64,000 bases of DNA from Burkholderiales bacterium (GCA_026400105.1 JAPLPQ010000087.1:1-64000); one strand, 5' to 3'; shown: positions 17,005-28,436, counted from the stretch's first letter. The notes: generated by a model not told the origin, from the letters alone. Program-made: numbers and translations.

Positions 17005-19115
17005 GCGGCCTCAAGATTGCTCCCGTCACCTTCGGGCGCGAAGGCCGCATCGGCTTGATCCTGATCGACAACCCGCCTGTCAACGCCATCTCCGGCGCCG
17101 TCATTGCCGGTCTGACCGAAGCGCTCAACCGCTTCGAGGCGGCTGATGACCTTGACGTCCTGGTGCTGTACTGTGCCGGACGAACTTTCGTCGCCGGTGC
17201 GGACATCGCGATATTCGAGGATCCTGGTTTCTCCGCCCAACCGTTCAATACCTTGCTGGCTCGCATCGAGTCCCAGTCGCGTCCCGTGGTTGCCGCATTG
17301 CACGGCACCGTGCTCGGTGGTGGGTTGGAACTGGCCATGGCGTGCCACCACCGCGTGGCCCGGCCTGGCACTCGCCTGGGCCTGCCCGAGGTGAAGATCG
17401 GCCTCATTCCTGGCTCACTCGGCACGCAGCGCCTGCCGCGATTGGTGGGCGCCGATCTGGCGCTCGAGATGATCACCAACGGGCGCATGATCGACGCGGC
17501 GAAGGCGCTGCAGAGCGGACTGATCGATGTCATCACCGATGGTGAGCCGCGCGCCATCGGTCTGGAGGCCTTGACTGCGCTACTGGCGCTGGGTGCGTCG
17601 CCACGGCGCACCAGCCAACTGGGCGTGAGGCCGGCGAGCCCCGAGGTGCTGGACAAGGCCGAGGCTGCTGCCTCGAAGAAGCCTGGCTGGCCCCAATTGG
17701 CGGCGGCGGTCCGCTGCGTGCGTGCGGCGCAGACGCTACCCTATGCGGAAGGCGAAGTCATGGAGGCCGCCGAGTTCGAGCGTTTACTGTCTTCGCCCTC
17801 GTCAAAGGCGCTGCGCCACTTGTTCTTCGCCGAACGCGAGGCGAGCAAGATTCCCGGGCTAGCGCGTGAGACCACGCTGCGGCCCATCCGCAAGGTGGGA
17901 ATCGTCGGTGCCGGCACCATGGGCGGTGGCATCGCGATGAACTTCGCCAATGCGGGCATCCCGACGGTGCTGGTCGAAGTCAATGCGGAGGCGTTGCAGC
18001 GCGGGCTGGATCTGGTGCGAAAGAATTACGAGGCCAGCGCTGCCAAAGGATGGCTGACAGCCGGACAGGTGAGCCAGCGGATGGGCCTGCTGCAAGGGGC
18101 GCTGGACTATGCCGCGCTGGCCGACTGCGACTTGGTGATCGAGGCCGTGTTCGAGAACCTCGCGCTCAAGCAGGAGGTCTGCGCCAAGCTGGGGGCGGTG
18201 GCCAGACCCGGGGCCATCATCGCGACCAATACGTCCACGCTGGATGTGGATGTACTGGCTCGGGCCACCGGCCGTCCGGCCGATGTGGTCGGCATGCATT
18301 TCTTCAGCCCCGCCAACGTGATGCGGCTGCTGGAAGTCGTGCGCGGCGCGAAGACGGAGCCAGACGTGCTGGCCACGGTGATGAAACTGGCTGCAGCGAT
18401 TGGCAAGGTTGCGGTGGTTTCGGGCGTGTGCTACGGCTTCATCGGCAACCGCATGGCCGAGGTCTATATGCGCGAAGCCGATTTCATGATCATGGAAGGC
18501 GCTGAACCGGCCCAGGTGGATGCGGCTGTCGAGTCGCTGGGATTCGCCATGGGTCCTTGCCGGATGTTGGACATGGCCGGCGTTGATGTCGGCGCCAAGG
18601 CCGTCATTGAACATGGCAAGGTCGGGGGGCTGCCGGACGATCCCAGCTATCGAGCACTGGTGCAGCAGCTCTTCAAGCTGGGCCGCCACGGGCAGAAGAC
18701 CGCAAAAGGGTACTACCGCTACGAGGGGCGTACGCCAGCGTCCGATCCCGAGGTGATGACGATGGCACGTGAACTGGCTGACCAGTACGGTATGGTCCGT
18801 CAACAGGGGCCCGGAGCAGACGAAATCGTCGAGCGGTTGCTGTATCCGCTGATCAACGAAGGGTTGAAGATACTGGAGGAAGGGATTGCCTACCGCCCGG
18901 AAGACATCGACGTGGTCTGGGTGGCGGGCTATGGGTTCCCGGATTTCCGGGGGGGACCGATGTGGATGGCCGACAGCATCGGGTTGGACGTGATCGCCAA
19001 GCGCCTGGCGCACTATGCGGCGAGGCGCGGAGACGCGCATGGCTATTGGAAGCCTGCCAAGCTGCTGCTGGAGCTGATTGCTAGCAACAGGCCTTTGGCC
19101 AAGTGGGGGCGTTGA
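17001..19115 (+). CDS. Bifunctional enoyl-CoA hydratase / 3-hydroxyacyl-CoA dehydrogenase
   Basis: This FadJ-like fusion of 704 residues hydrates enoyl-CoA and oxidises the 3-hydroxyacyl-CoA with NAD+. The crotonase half has IDNPPVNAISGAV, the oxyanion-hole segment AGADIAIF, and HGTVLGGGLELAMACHHRVA, followed by GLPEVKIGLIPGSLGTQRLPR. The dehydrogenase half begins with VGIVGAGTMGGGIAMNFANAG and has the catalytic HFFSPANVMRLLEVV. I start it at the ATG at 17001, which overlaps the thiolase remnant's stop. With the dehydrogenase and BktB on the other strand it completes the beta-oxidation cycle. Confidence 0.9.
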   Translation: MSGLKIAPVTFGREGRIGLILIDNPPVNAISGAVIAGLTEALNRFEAADDLDVLVLYCAGRTFVAGADIAIFEDPGFSAQPFNTLLARIESQSRPVVAALHGTVLGGGLELAMACHHRVARPGTRLGLPEVKIGLIPGSLGTQRLPRLVGADLALEMITNGRMIDAAKALQSGLIDVITDGEPRAIGLEALTALLALGASPRRTSQLGVRPASPEVLDKAEAAASKKPGWPQLAAAVRCVRAAQTLPYAEGEVMEAAEFERLLSSPSSKALRHLFFAEREASKIPGLARETTLRPIRKVGIVGAGTMGGGIAMNFANAGIPTVLVEVNAEALQRGLDLVRKNYEASAAKGWLTAGQVSQRMGLLQGALDYAALADCDLVIEAVFENLALKQEVCAKLGAVARPGAIIATNTSTLDVDVLARATGRPADVVGMHFFSPANVMRLLEVVRGAKTEPDVLATVMKLAAAIGKVAVVSGVCYGFIGNRMAEVYMREADFMIMEGAEPAQVDAAVESLGFAMGPCRMLDMAGVDVGAKAVIEHGKVGGLPDDPSYRALVQQLFKLGRHGQKTAKGYYRYEGRTPASDPEVMTMARELADQYGMVRQQGPGADEIVERLLYPLINEGLKILEEGIAYRPEDIDVVWVAGYGFPDFRGGPMWMADSIGLDVIAKRLAHYAARRGDAHGYWKPAKLLLELIASNRPLAKWGR

Positions 19116-19129
19116 CGCCACCGGGCTGC

Positions 19130-19192
19130 GAGAAGGACATTCCGGTCATCGTGGGTGAATCGGGCAGCGCTGGCCTGGCGGCGCTGCCATAA
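19130..19192 (+). pseudogene. Possible C-terminal fragment of a PLP-dependent ammonia-lyase
   Basis: The 20 sense codons before TAA read EKDIPVIVGESGSAGLAAL plus a proline. The VxGESGxAGLA pattern is what I would expect near the end of diaminopropionate ammonia-lyase or threonine dehydratase-like enzymes. No upstream part exists because the preceding bases belong to the end of the dehydrogenase gene. If real, it is a scar left at the right border of the island. The remaining gap to argC (19193-19347) shows nothing I can interpret. Confidence 0.35.
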
Positions 19193-19347
19193 GCTGACGG
19201 TCTCACGCGCCGCGCCCACACCATGGGGCAGGCAAGGGGGTGGCCGACCGCTGGCACCCCAGCAGCAAGACCAGCTCGTGCTACGGGCACCAGATCGACC
19301 GATCTGCCCAGGCTTGCGCATAAATGAGCCAGCGGCACGGACAAGCG

Positions 19348-20268
19348 TCAGATGCCCAGCATCAGCTGCAGGTTCTGCACCGCCGCGCCGCTGGCGCCCT
19401 TGCCCAGGTTGTCCAGCCGCGCCACCAGCACCGCGTGGCCGTAGGCATCGCTGCCGAACACGCGCAGCTCCAGATGGTTGGTGCCGGCCAGCGCGACCGC
19501 GTCGAGCTTGCCGTCCTCGGTTGCCGGCAGCACATTGACCCAGTGGCTGCCCTCGTAGTGCTTCTCGAGTGCGGCCTGCAGGTCGGCGAGCTTGGGGCTA
19601 CCCGGCAACTGGTCGAGGTGCAGCGGCAGCTGGACCAGCATGCCCTGGGCAAAGTTGGCCACCGCCGGCACGAAGATCGGACGCCGGGTCAGACCGGTGC
19701 AGGCCATGATCTCGGGGATATGCTTGTGGCCCAGCCCGAGCGCGTAGAGCTCGAACGGCGTCGCCGTGCCGGCCTCGTAGGCCTCGATCATCGGCCGGCC
19801 GCCGCCGGTGTAGCCGCTCACGCTGGGCAGGCAGACCGGGTGCTCGGGCGAGAGCAGACCGGCCTCGATCAGCGGGCGCAGCAGGGCAATCGCGCCGGTG
19901 GCGTAGCAGCCCGGGTTGGCGACGCGCTCGGCGCTGCGCACCGCTTCGGCCTGGCCGGCGCAGAGCTCGGGAAAGCCGTAGACCCAGCCTGCGGCCACCC
20001 GGTGCGCGGTCGAGGCGTCGATGATGCGCGGCGCCCGGCCGCCCTCGGCCTTGAGCGCGTCGATCATCGCGACCGATTCGCGCGCGGCATCGTCATGCAG
20101 GCACAGGATCACCAGGTCGGCCTGGGCCATCAGCTCGCGCTTGGCGGCCGGGTCCTTGCGCCGCTCGGGCGCAATGCTGAGCAAGCCGACCTGCGGCATC
20201 TGGGCCAGCCGCTCGCGGATCTGCAAGCCCGTGGTGCCGGCTTCGCCGTCGATGAAAACCTGATGCAT
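19348..20268 (-). CDS. argC: N-acetyl-gamma-glutamyl-phosphate reductase, short (type 2) form
   Basis: This enzyme makes N-acetylglutamate semialdehyde with NADPH in arginine synthesis. The protein is 306 residues, which is the type-2 length. Visible are the dinucleotide segment [18 protein letters not shown], the active cysteine in [26 protein letters not shown] and the histidine-containing GLGHKHIPE. The start [11 protein letters not shown] at 20268 follows a CGGAG site. A longer frame to 20430 would add unrelated residues across the sucC promoter region. It is divergent from sucC. Confidence 0.92.
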   Translation of the reverse strand: MHQVFIDGEAGTTGLQIRERLAQMPQVGLLSIAPERRKDPAAKRELMAQADLVILCLHDDAARESVAMIDALKAEGGRAPRIIDASTAHRVAAGWVYGFPELCAGQAEAVRSAERVANPGCYATGAIALLRPLIEAGLLSPEHPVCLPSVSGYTGGGRPMIEAYEAGTATPFELYALGLGHKHIPEIMACTGLTRRPIFVPAVANFAQGMLVQLPLHLDQLPGSPKLADLQAALEKHYEGSHWVNVLPATEDGKLDAVALAGTNHLELRVFGSDAYGHAVLVARLDNLGKGASGAAVQNLQLMLGI

Positions 20269-20481
20269 CTGTATTCTCCGTATGGTCATTTCAAGGGCTG
20301 ATATAGGCTGGCGGGCCGATCCGTCGTCAGCTTCGCACAAGCTTTCTATCACTCCATCATGATACATTTGTGTTTTCTTGCGTCTCGATCGCAGGTATTT
20401 CGCCGCCGGTGTTGGACTGGCGTAAGGCAAGATGCCGACACTCCGGACGTGTTAATAGACCGACTCCACTGAGAGCAATTC

Positions 20482-21645
<1,164 letters not shown>

Positions 21646-21710
21646 TTTTGCGGGACAGACCGCAGCCCGCAAAGCGGGCAAGCTCTGTCCCCAACTGATT
21701 AGGAACTCGC

Positions 21711-22607
21711 ATGTCCATTTACATCAATAAAGACACCCGGGTCATCACCCAGGGCATCACCGGCAAGACCGGTCAGTTCCACACCGAGAAGTGCATCGAG
21801 TATGCAAACGGCAAGAACTGCTTCGTCGCTGGCGTGAACCCGAAGAAGGCCGGCGAAAAGATCCTCGACGTGCCGATCTACGGCACCGTCAAGGAAGCCG
21901 CCGCCGAGACCGGCGCGACCGTGTCCGTGATCTACGTGCCGCCGGCTGGTGCTGCCGCCGCGATCTGGGAAGCTGTCGAAGCCGACCTAGACCTGGCGAT
22001 CTGCATCACCGAAGGCATTCCGGTCAAGGACATGCTCGAAGTGCGCAACCGCATGAAGGCCAAGGAAGCCGCCGGTGGCAAGCGCACCCTGCTGCTAGGC
22101 CCCAACTGCCCCGGCCTGATCACCCCCGACGAGATCAAGATCGGCATCATGCCCGGTCACATCCACCGCAAGGGACGCATCGGCGTCGTGTCGCGCTCCG
22201 GCACCCTGACCTATGAAGCGGTTGCCATGCTGACCGAAGTCGGCCTGGGCCAGTCCTCGGCCGTCGGCATCGGTGGCGACCCGATCAACGGTCTCAAGCA
22301 CATCGACGTGATGCGCGCCTTCAATGACGATCCGGATACCGATGCCGTCATCATGATCGGCGAGATCGGTGGCCCGGACGAAGCCGAAGCCGCGATGTGG
22401 TGCAAGGCCAACATGAAGAAGCCGATCGTCGGCTTCATCGCTGGCGTGACCGCGCCTCCCGGCAAGCGCATGGGCCACGCCGGCGCGCTGATCTCGGGCG
22501 GTGCCGACACCGCTGACGCCAAGCTCGCCATCATGGAAGAGTGCGGCTTCACCGTGACGCGCAACCCGTCCGAGCTGGGCCACCTGCTCAAGAGCCTGCT
22601 GAAGTAA
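21711..22607 (+). CDS. sucD: Succinyl-CoA synthetase alpha subunit
   Basis: The alpha subunit (298 residues) carries the CoA site and the phosphohistidine. [14 protein letters not shown] and GVNPKKAGE form the CoA-binding Rossmann region, [12 protein letters not shown] follows, and the active histidine is in [14 protein letters not shown]. It is co-transcribed with sucC and ends in an intrinsic terminator. Confidence 0.95.
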   Translation: MSIYINKDTRVITQGITGKTGQFHTEKCIEYANGKNCFVAGVNPKKAGEKILDVPIYGTVKEAAAETGATVSVIYVPPAGAAAAIWEAVEADLDLAICITEGIPVKDMLEVRNRMKAKEAAGGKRTLLLGPNCPGLITPDEIKIGIMPGHIHRKGRIGVVSRSGTLTYEAVAMLTEVGLGQSSAVGIGGDPINGLKHIDVMRAFNDDPDTDAVIMIGEIGGPDEAEAAMWCKANMKKPIVGFIAGVTAPPGKRMGHAGALISGGADTADAKLAIMEECGFTVTRNPSELGHLLKSLLK

Positions 22608-22639
22608 GCCTTCGGCCCCCTGCCCCGCTGGCCGGGGCA

Positions 22640-22677
22640 GAAAAAAACCGCAGTCTCGCGAGAGCTGCGGTTTTTTT
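22640..22677. terminator. Intrinsic terminator after sucCD
   Basis: ACCGCAG and CTGCGGT (22647-22653 and 22665-22671) form a stem around the palindromic loop TCTCGCGAGAG. The stem is flanked by an A-tract on the left and T7 on the right, so it can end transcription in both directions. A second hairpin (TGCCCCG/CGGGGCA, 22621-22639) lies just upstream. Confidence 0.85.
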
Positions 22678-22716
22678 ATTGCCTGGCGCCACCGCTGGAC
22701 AGCACAGGTCAGGCGA

Positions 22717-22755
22717 TCAGCCCAGCTTGCCGCGGCAGGCCTTGTTCATGGGGCC
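22717..22755 (-). pseudogene. Decayed copy of the secA 3' end
   Basis: Read on the minus strand, this stretch encodes [11 protein letters not shown] and a stop. The intact secA ends [11 protein letters not shown] and a stop at 24598. The last 30 bases match at 27 positions, and extending to 39 bases gives 34 matches. It has the same orientation as secA but lies on the other side of the inserted chemoreceptor gene, 1.9 kb away. No further secA sequence is seen upstream of it. Confidence 0.65.
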
Positions 22756-22874
22756 GGCAAAGGTCGAAAACCGTGCATGGCCTCCCCGATCTGGTTCGCG
22801 CGAGCCGCCCCAGGATGCCCCCTGACGCACCGCCACGGAGCCGCTCAGCCCCATTCAGGGGTGTTTTCACCACA

Positions 22875-22890
22875 TGGAATGATTTTTGCT
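22875..22890 (+). promoter_or_regulatory. Candidate sigma-54 promoter of the chemoreceptor gene
   Basis: TGGAATGATTTTTGCT fits the -24/-12 consensus TGGCAYR-N4-TTGCW with one mismatch. It keeps GG and GC exactly ten bases apart. Transcription would start near 22901, which leaves a leader of about 29 bases before the chosen ATG at 22930. No activator binding site was identified. Confidence 0.45.
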
Positions 22891-22929
22891 GCTATTGGAT
22901 TCCGTATTCTTTATCCGCCAGAAAATCCC

Positions 22930-24570
22930 ATGGGTCTCAGCAATCTGAAAATATCGCTACGGCTTGCCCTGCTGCTGGCACTGCTGTCGCTGCTGATAAC
23001 AGTCGTCGGCATGCTGGGCCTGTCAGGCATGCAGCAAACCAATCAGGGACTGAATTCGGTCTACCAGGACCGGGTGGTGCCGCTGCAGCAGCTCAAGCAG
23101 GTCGCCGATCTGTATGCGGTCGACGTGGTCGATACCGCCCACAAGGTGCGCGACGGGGCCCTCAACGCCGCGGAAGGCGTGCGCATCATCCAGCGGGCGC
23201 GCGAGCAGATTCGACAGCATTGGACCGACTACCTGGCGACCGAGATGGTCCCGGAGGAAACCCGGCTGGTCCAGCAGTTCGAGCAGCGGCGGACCGTGGC
23301 CGATGCGGCCGTCGCCGCGCTCGAAACCCTGCTTCGGGCCGGCGACCTGGAGGCGATCAGGCAGTTCGCGGCCCGGGAGATGTATCCGGCCCTGGACCCC
23401 CTGCAAGGCGTGCTCGGCTCGCTGGTGCAGCTGCAGCTGGACACGGCCAGAACGGTGTACGAGCATGCGGAAACCGTCCATGCCGAGACCCGCCTGTGGA
23501 TCGGGTTCGCCATCGGCACCTGCGTGCTGCTCTCCCTCGGGCTGGGCACGCTGGTGACGCGCAGCATCACGCACCAGCTGGGAGCCGAGCCCCACGATGC
23601 GGTCAAGCTGGCCCAGAGCGTGGCACAGGGCGATCTCAGCGTCAGCATCGACCTGCAGGCGGCCGACCAGCACAGCCTGATGGCCCAGCTGCAGCAGATG
23701 CAGCAGAGCCTGGCCAGGCTGGTGTCGATCATGCGCCAGGGCTCGGAAAGCGTGGCCACGGCCAGCGCGCAGATTGCCCAGGGCAACAACGACCTGTCGG
23801 CCCGCACGGAGCAGCAGGCCAGCGCGATAGAGCAGACAGCCGCCTCGATGGAGCAGCTCACCGCCACCGTACGACATAACGCGGCCCATGCGAGCGCGGC
23901 CAGCCAGCTGGCGAACGAGGCGTCCGGGGTGGCACGCCATGGCGGCAAGATGGTGGGCGATGTGGTTCGCACCATGAGCGAAATCAACGAAAGTTCCCGC
24001 CAGATCGCCGACATCATTGGCGTCATCGACGGCATTGCATTCCAGACCAACATCCTGGCGCTCAATGCCGCCGTGGAAGCGGCCCGTGCCGGTGAGCTGG
24101 GCCGCGGCTTTGCCGTCGTGGCCGCGGAGGTGCGCAGCCTCGCGGGCCGCTCCGCCGAGGCCGCGCGCGAAATCAGGCAACTGATAGGCGCCAGCGTGGC
24201 GCGCGTGGAGGCAGGAAGCGTCCTGGTGAACCACGCCGGCACGACCATGACGGAACTGGTCAGCGCGATCCAGCGCGTCAGCGACCTGATGCACGAGATC
24301 AGCGCAGCCAGCAAGGAGCAGAGCCAGGGTGTCGATCAGGTCAACAGCGCCATCTCGCAGATGGATCAGGCAACGCAGCAGAACGCCGCGCTGGTCGAGG
24401 AGATGACGGCTGCCACCGCCAGCCTGAAGGCCCAGGCCGGGGACCTGGTCGGTGCGGTCACGGCATTCAAGATCGCAGGGACTGCGAGCACGATGATGCC
24501 CCCTGCCCTGCCCACCGCAACGTCTGGCCCGGTGCTACCGCCGGACGCTGCAGCCGCCATGCCGGCCTGA
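22930..24570 (+). CDS. Methyl-accepting chemotaxis protein with a periplasmic four-helix-type sensor
   Basis: This is a transmembrane chemoreceptor of 546 residues. The N-terminal membrane helix (residues about 8-30) is followed by a roughly 155-residue periplasmic region of helical character and a second helix ([20 protein letters not shown]). A HAMP-like linker and the signalling hairpin come next, with its tip [40 protein letters not shown]. No CheR-binding pentapeptide is present at the C-terminus. The ATG at 22930 ([12 protein letters not shown]) is typical of comamonad receptors; no clear ribosome site is seen. The gene is convergent with secA, with 27 bases between their stops. Confidence 0.88.
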   Translation: MGLSNLKISLRLALLLALLSLLITVVGMLGLSGMQQTNQGLNSVYQDRVVPLQQLKQVADLYAVDVVDTAHKVRDGALNAAEGVRIIQRAREQIRQHWTDYLATEMVPEETRLVQQFEQRRTVADAAVAALETLLRAGDLEAIRQFAAREMYPALDPLQGVLGSLVQLQLDTARTVYEHAETVHAETRLWIGFAIGTCVLLSLGLGTLVTRSITHQLGAEPHDAVKLAQSVAQGDLSVSIDLQAADQHSLMAQLQQMQQSLARLVSIMRQGSESVATASAQIAQGNNDLSARTEQQASAIEQTAASMEQLTATVRHNAAHASAASQLANEASGVARHGGKMVGDVVRTMSEINESSRQIADIIGVIDGIAFQTNILALNAAVEAARAGELGRGFAVVAAEVRSLAGRSAEAAREIRQLIGASVARVEAGSVLVNHAGTTMTELVSAIQRVSDLMHEISAASKEQSQGVDQVNSAISQMDQATQQNAALVEEMTAATASLKAQAGDLVGAVTAFKIAGTASTMMPPALPTATSGPVLPPDAAAAMPA

Positions 24571-24597
24571 GGCGGGCCGGCGCCGCCCTGGCGAAGC

Positions 24598-27351
24598 TCA
24601 GCTCAGCTTGCCGTGGCAGGCCTTGTACTTGAGGCCGCTGCCGCAGGGGCAGGGATCGTTGCGGCCGACGCGCGGCACCTCCTGGTCCGGCGCGCTCAGC
24701 AGGCCGGCGTCGGCCAGGGTCTCGGGCTCGCCGGTCTCGGTCGGCGCGGTGTAGGTCACATGGCTCAGGCGCTCGGCCTGGGTCTCGAGCTGCTCGGCGG
24801 CCTGGCTGACCTGCTCGGGCGACTGGATCTTGACATTCATGAGCAGGCGCGTGACCTCGTTGCGCACGGTGTCGAGCAGCATGCCGAACAGCTGGAACGC
24901 CTCGCGCTTGTATTCCTGCTTGGGCTGCTTCTGCGCATAGCCGCGCAGGTGGATGCCCTGGCGCAGGTAGTCGAGCGCGCTCAGGTGGTCGCGCCAGTTC
25001 GAGTCGATATGCTGCAGCAGCACGACGCGCTCGAAGTTGCCCATCTGCTCGCGTCCGACCAGTGCCACCTTGGCCTCGTAGGCCGCGTTGGCGGCTTGCA
25101 GCACATGGTCCAGCACCTCGGCATCTGTGATCTGGCTGGCAGCCGACACCAGGCCCGCGAGGTCGAGCGACAAGCTCCAATCGGTGACCAGCACCTGTTG
25201 CAGACCGGCCAGGTCCCACTGTTCCTCGACGCTCTCGGCCGGCACGAAGGCGCGCACGACCTCGGTCATGCTGCCCTCGCGCAGCGACGTGATCTGCGCG
25301 CTCAGGTCCAGCGCATCGATGATGTCGTTGCGCTGCTGGTAGATCACCTTGCGCTGGTCGTTGGACACGTCGTCGTACTCGAGCAGCTGCTTGCGCACGT
25401 CGAAGTTGCGGCCCTCGACCTTGCGCTGCGCGCTCTCGATGCTGCGCGTCACGATGCCGGCCTCGATCGCCTCGCCCTCGGGCATCTTGAGCTTGTCCAT
25501 GATCGCGCGCACGCGGTCGCCCGCGAAGATGCGCATCAGCGAATCGTCCAGGCTCAGGTAGAAGCGGCTCGATCCCGGATCGCCCTGGCGACCGGCACGG
25601 CCGCGCAGCTGGTTGTCGATGCGGCGGCTCTCGTGGCGCTCGGTCGCGATGATGCGCAGACCGCCGAGCTGCTTGACCTGCTCGTGGTCGAGCTTCCACT
25701 GCGCGCGTGCGGCTTCGATCGCGCGGGCGCGGCCAGCGTCGTCCAGGCCCGCATCGGCCTCGATCGCCGCCAGGATCTTCTCGAGGTTGCCACCGAGCAC
25801 GATGTCGGTGCCGCGGCCCGCCATATTGGTCGCGATCGTGATCGCGCCGGGACGGCCGGCCTGCAGGATGATGTCGGCCTCGCGCGCATGCTGCTTGGCG
25901 TTGAGCACCTCGTGCGGCAGTTTTTCCTGTTCCAGCAGCGCCGCGATGATCTCGGAGTTCTCGATCGACGAGGTGCCGACCAGCACCGGCTGGCCGCGAC
26001 CGTGGCATTCACGGATGTCGGCGATCGCGGCGACATATTTCTCCTGCGTCGTCTTGTAGACGCGGTCGAGCTCGTCCTTGCGCTGGCTCGGGCGGTTCGG
26101 CGGAATCACCACGGTCTCGAGGCCGTAGATCTCGTTGAACTCGTAGGCCTCGGTATCGGCAGTGCCGGTCATGCCCGACAGCTTGCCGTAGAGGCGGAAA
26201 TAGTTCTGGAAGGTGATCGAGGCCAGGGTCTGGTTCTCGGGCTGGATCCGCACGCGCTCCTTGGCCTCGACCGCCTGGTGCAGGCCGTCGCTCCAGCGCC
26301 GGCCCGTCATCAGGCGTCCGGTGAACTCGTCGACGATCACGATCTCGTCGTTCTGCACCACGTAATGCTGGTCGCGGTGATACAGATGCTGGGCCTTGAG
26401 CGCGGTCACCAGGTTGTGCATCAGCACGATGTTGGACGGGTCGTAGAGCGAGGCACCCTCGGGCAGCAGGCCGGCCTGCGCCAGGATGCGCTCGGCATTC
26501 TCGTGGCCCTGCTCGGTCAGGTGGATCTGGTGCGACTTCTCGTCGAGCGTGAAGTCGCCCGGCTTGGTCACGCCCTCGCCGGTGCGCGGGTCTTCCTCGC
26601 CCTCCTGGCGCACCAGCTGCGGCACCAGCTGGTTGATCGCGAGGTAGGTCGAGGTCTGGTCTTCGGCCTGGCCGCTGATGATCAGCGGCGTGCGCGCCTC
26701 GTCGATCAGGATCGAATCGACCTCGTCGACGATCGCGTAGCTCAGCTTGCGCTGGACCCGGTCGACCGCCTCGTAGACCATGTTGTCGCGCAGGTAGTCG
26801 AAACCGTACTCGTTGTTGGTGCCGTAGGTGATGTCGGCCAGGTAGGCCAGCTGCTTGTCCTCGCGCGACATCTGCGGCAGGTTGACCCCGACCGACAGCC
26901 CCAGCCAGTGGTAGAGCTTGCCCATGGTCTGGGCATCGCGGCCGGCCAGGTAATCGTTGACCGTGACCACATGCACGCCCTGGCCGGTCAGCGCATTGAG
27001 GTAGACCGCCAGGGTCGCGGTCAGCGTCTTGCCCTCGCCGGTGCGCATCTCGGCGATCTTGCCGTAGTGCAGCGCGAGGCCGCCGACCAGCTGGACATCG
27101 AAGTGGCGCATCTTCATGACGCGCTTGCTGGCCTCGCGCACGGTCGCGAAGGCTTCGGGCAGCAGCGCGTCGAGCGCCTCGCCCTGTGCCAGGCGCTGGC
27201 GGAACTCGGCCGTCTTGCCCTGCAGTTCGGCATCGCTCAGTTGTTCGAACTGCGACTCCAGGCCATTGATGCGCGCCACCGTCTTGCGGTAGGTTTTGAG
27301 CAGGCGGTCATTGCGGCTGCCGAAGATTTTGGTCAGGAACTGGATGGGCAT
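24598..27351 (-). CDS. secA: Preprotein translocase ATPase
   Basis: SecA drives unfolded preproteins through SecYEG. The 917-residue protein has Walker A in MRTGEGKTL, the [23 protein letters not shown]-box segment, the preprotein cross-linking region, the second nucleotide domain with [15 protein letters not shown] and [13 protein letters not shown], and a C-terminal zinc and SecB-binding tail with CPCGSG and KACHGK. The start [12 protein letters not shown] at 27351 replaces a longer frame that begins upstream. Its 3' end is the sequence partly repeated at 22717-22755. Confidence 0.96.
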   Translation of the reverse strand: MPIQFLTKIFGSRNDRLLKTYRKTVARINGLESQFEQLSDAELQGKTAEFRQRLAQGEALDALLPEAFATVREASKRVMKMRHFDVQLVGGLALHYGKIAEMRTGEGKTLTATLAVYLNALTGQGVHVVTVNDYLAGRDAQTMGKLYHWLGLSVGVNLPQMSREDKQLAYLADITYGTNNEYGFDYLRDNMVYEAVDRVQRKLSYAIVDEVDSILIDEARTPLIISGQAEDQTSTYLAINQLVPQLVRQEGEEDPRTGEGVTKPGDFTLDEKSHQIHLTEQGHENAERILAQAGLLPEGASLYDPSNIVLMHNLVTALKAQHLYHRDQHYVVQNDEIVIVDEFTGRLMTGRRWSDGLHQAVEAKERVRIQPENQTLASITFQNYFRLYGKLSGMTGTADTEAYEFNEIYGLETVVIPPNRPSQRKDELDRVYKTTQEKYVAAIADIRECHGRGQPVLVGTSSIENSEIIAALLEQEKLPHEVLNAKQHAREADIILQAGRPGAITIATNMAGRGTDIVLGGNLEKILAAIEADAGLDDAGRARAIEAARAQWKLDHEQVKQLGGLRIIATERHESRRIDNQLRGRAGRQGDPGSSRFYLSLDDSLMRIFAGDRVRAIMDKLKMPEGEAIEAGIVTRSIESAQRKVEGRNFDVRKQLLEYDDVSNDQRKVIYQQRNDIIDALDLSAQITSLREGSMTEVVRAFVPAESVEEQWDLAGLQQVLVTDWSLSLDLAGLVSAASQITDAEVLDHVLQAANAAYEAKVALVGREQMGNFERVVLLQHIDSNWRDHLSALDYLRQGIHLRGYAQKQPKQEYKREAFQLFGMLLDTVRNEVTRLLMNVKIQSPEQVSQAAEQLETQAERLSHVTYTAPTETGEPETLADAGLLSAPDQEVPRVGRNDPCPCGSGLKYKACHGKLS

Positions 27352-27522
27352 ACGAGCATCGCTCCCCGCGACAGACAGAAGTCCTGGCGAGGGCTGGTTG
27401 GGAATCGGGTCCGCCTGGAAACGCACCAGGCTGCGGTCGGATGGTTACCGTGTGGCTGCATTTTAGCGGGGCAATATGGCGCTGCCATGAGGCGCGCTGT
27501 CGCTGCCGGATAATGACGGCAC

Positions 27523-27825
27523 ATGGCCACCTCATCGCGTCTCTTCAGTCTGCAACAGGCCTTCCAGGCCAACCCCGAACTGGCCAAGGTGGCCGCGCGC
27601 ATCCGCCAGTCGCAGCAGATGCTGACCCTGATCCGGCCGCTGCTGCAACCCGGGCTTCGGGCCCAGATCCAGTCCGGGCCGGTCGACGAGGAGTCCTGGT
27701 GCCTGCTGGTCAGCAACCCGGCCGTCGGCAGCAAGCTCAGGCAGCTCGCTCCCGCGCTGCTGGCGGCCTTGCGCAGCGGCGGCTTCGAGGTGCAGCGACT
27801 GCGCTTCAAGGTCAGGGTGCGCTGA
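27523..27825 (+). CDS. DUF721/DciA-like small protein
   Basis: This is a 100-residue protein, divergent from secA, as in many betaproteobacteria. The core PVDEESWCLLVSNPAVGSKLRQLAPALLAALRSGGFEVQRLRFKV fits the C-terminal DUF721 fold that in DciA contacts replicative helicase DnaB. The N-terminal part (LFSLQQAFQANPELAKVAARIRQSQ) is short and helical. The match is by pattern and neighbourhood only. A role in helicase loading is family knowledge, not shown here. Confidence 0.65.
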   Translation: MATSSRLFSLQQAFQANPELAKVAARIRQSQQMLTLIRPLLQPGLRAQIQSGPVDEESWCLLVSNPAVGSKLRQLAPALLAALRSGGFEVQRLRFKVRVR

Positions 27826-27839
27826 AAGCCTGGCACGCC

Positions 27840-28436
27840 TCAGTCCGCCGGCGCCGCTGCGACCGCCGTTGACCGGTGGCGGCGCTGCACGATGCGGGTC
27901 GACATCCGCGCCAGCCGGTCCAGCAGGCGGATCCGGGCCGCCAGCGGCCACCAGTCGTAGAGGAAGATCTCCATCGGCCGCCACATCGCGACCCAGCCAC
28001 CGATCAGCAGGCTCTCGCGCAAGATTTCACCCGGGCTGCCCTGGGGCAACCAGTCCTGGCTGAACTCGCCCAGCGCGATCGAGACCGACAGGAAGCTGAC
28101 ACCGATCAGCAAGCTGATGCGCCCGCGTCGGAACAGCTCGCGCAGCCGGGCCCGGTTGGCGCTGGCGCTGGCCGCGAAATGACTGTGGATCGCGCCTTCG
28201 AGCTGCGCGAGCTCCTGCTCCTGCGTCAGCGGACGATCGAGGTGGATCACCAGTGCCAGCGGCAGCTCGCGCGGCAGTTCGCGGGCACAGGCGACGATGT
28301 AGTCATGCGCCTGCGGATCAAGGTCGCGGGTGTGGAAGGGCGAAGGATCGATCGAGTAGAACAGCTGCTCGATCTGCTCCACATGGACCTCGATCAAGGC
28401 CGGATGCACGACAGGGTGGACTCGATGCTGGGCCAT
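27840..28436 (-). CDS. Uncharacterised membrane protein
   Basis: I do not recognise this 198-residue protein. The N-terminal 90 residues look like a soluble alpha/beta domain (VEQIEQLFYSIDPSPFHTRDLD, then LPLALVIHLDRP). They are followed by a basic segment (RARLRELFRRGR), one clear membrane helix (ISLLIGVSFLSVSIALGEF) and a second hydrophobic stretch (ESLLIGGWVAMWRPMEIFLYDWW). The tail is rich in Arg. It is convergent with the DUF721-like gene, 14 bases apart. Its codon use is that of the core genes. Confidence 0.7.
   Translation of the reverse strand: MAQHRVHPVVHPALIEVHVEQIEQLFYSIDPSPFHTRDLDPQAHDYIVACARELPRELPLALVIHLDRPLTQEQELAQLEGAIHSHFAASASANRARLRELFRRGRISLLIGVSFLSVSIALGEFSQDWLPQGSPGEILRESLLIGGWVAMWRPMEIFLYDWWPLAARIRLLDRLARMSTRIVQRRHRSTAVAAAPAD

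Noticed and set aside
24613-27513. A 966-codon open frame on the plus strand opposite secA
   Set aside because: It is the complement of secA in a GC-rich genome. Its translation is low-complexity (Leu, Val, Asp, Gly, Arg) with no family features.
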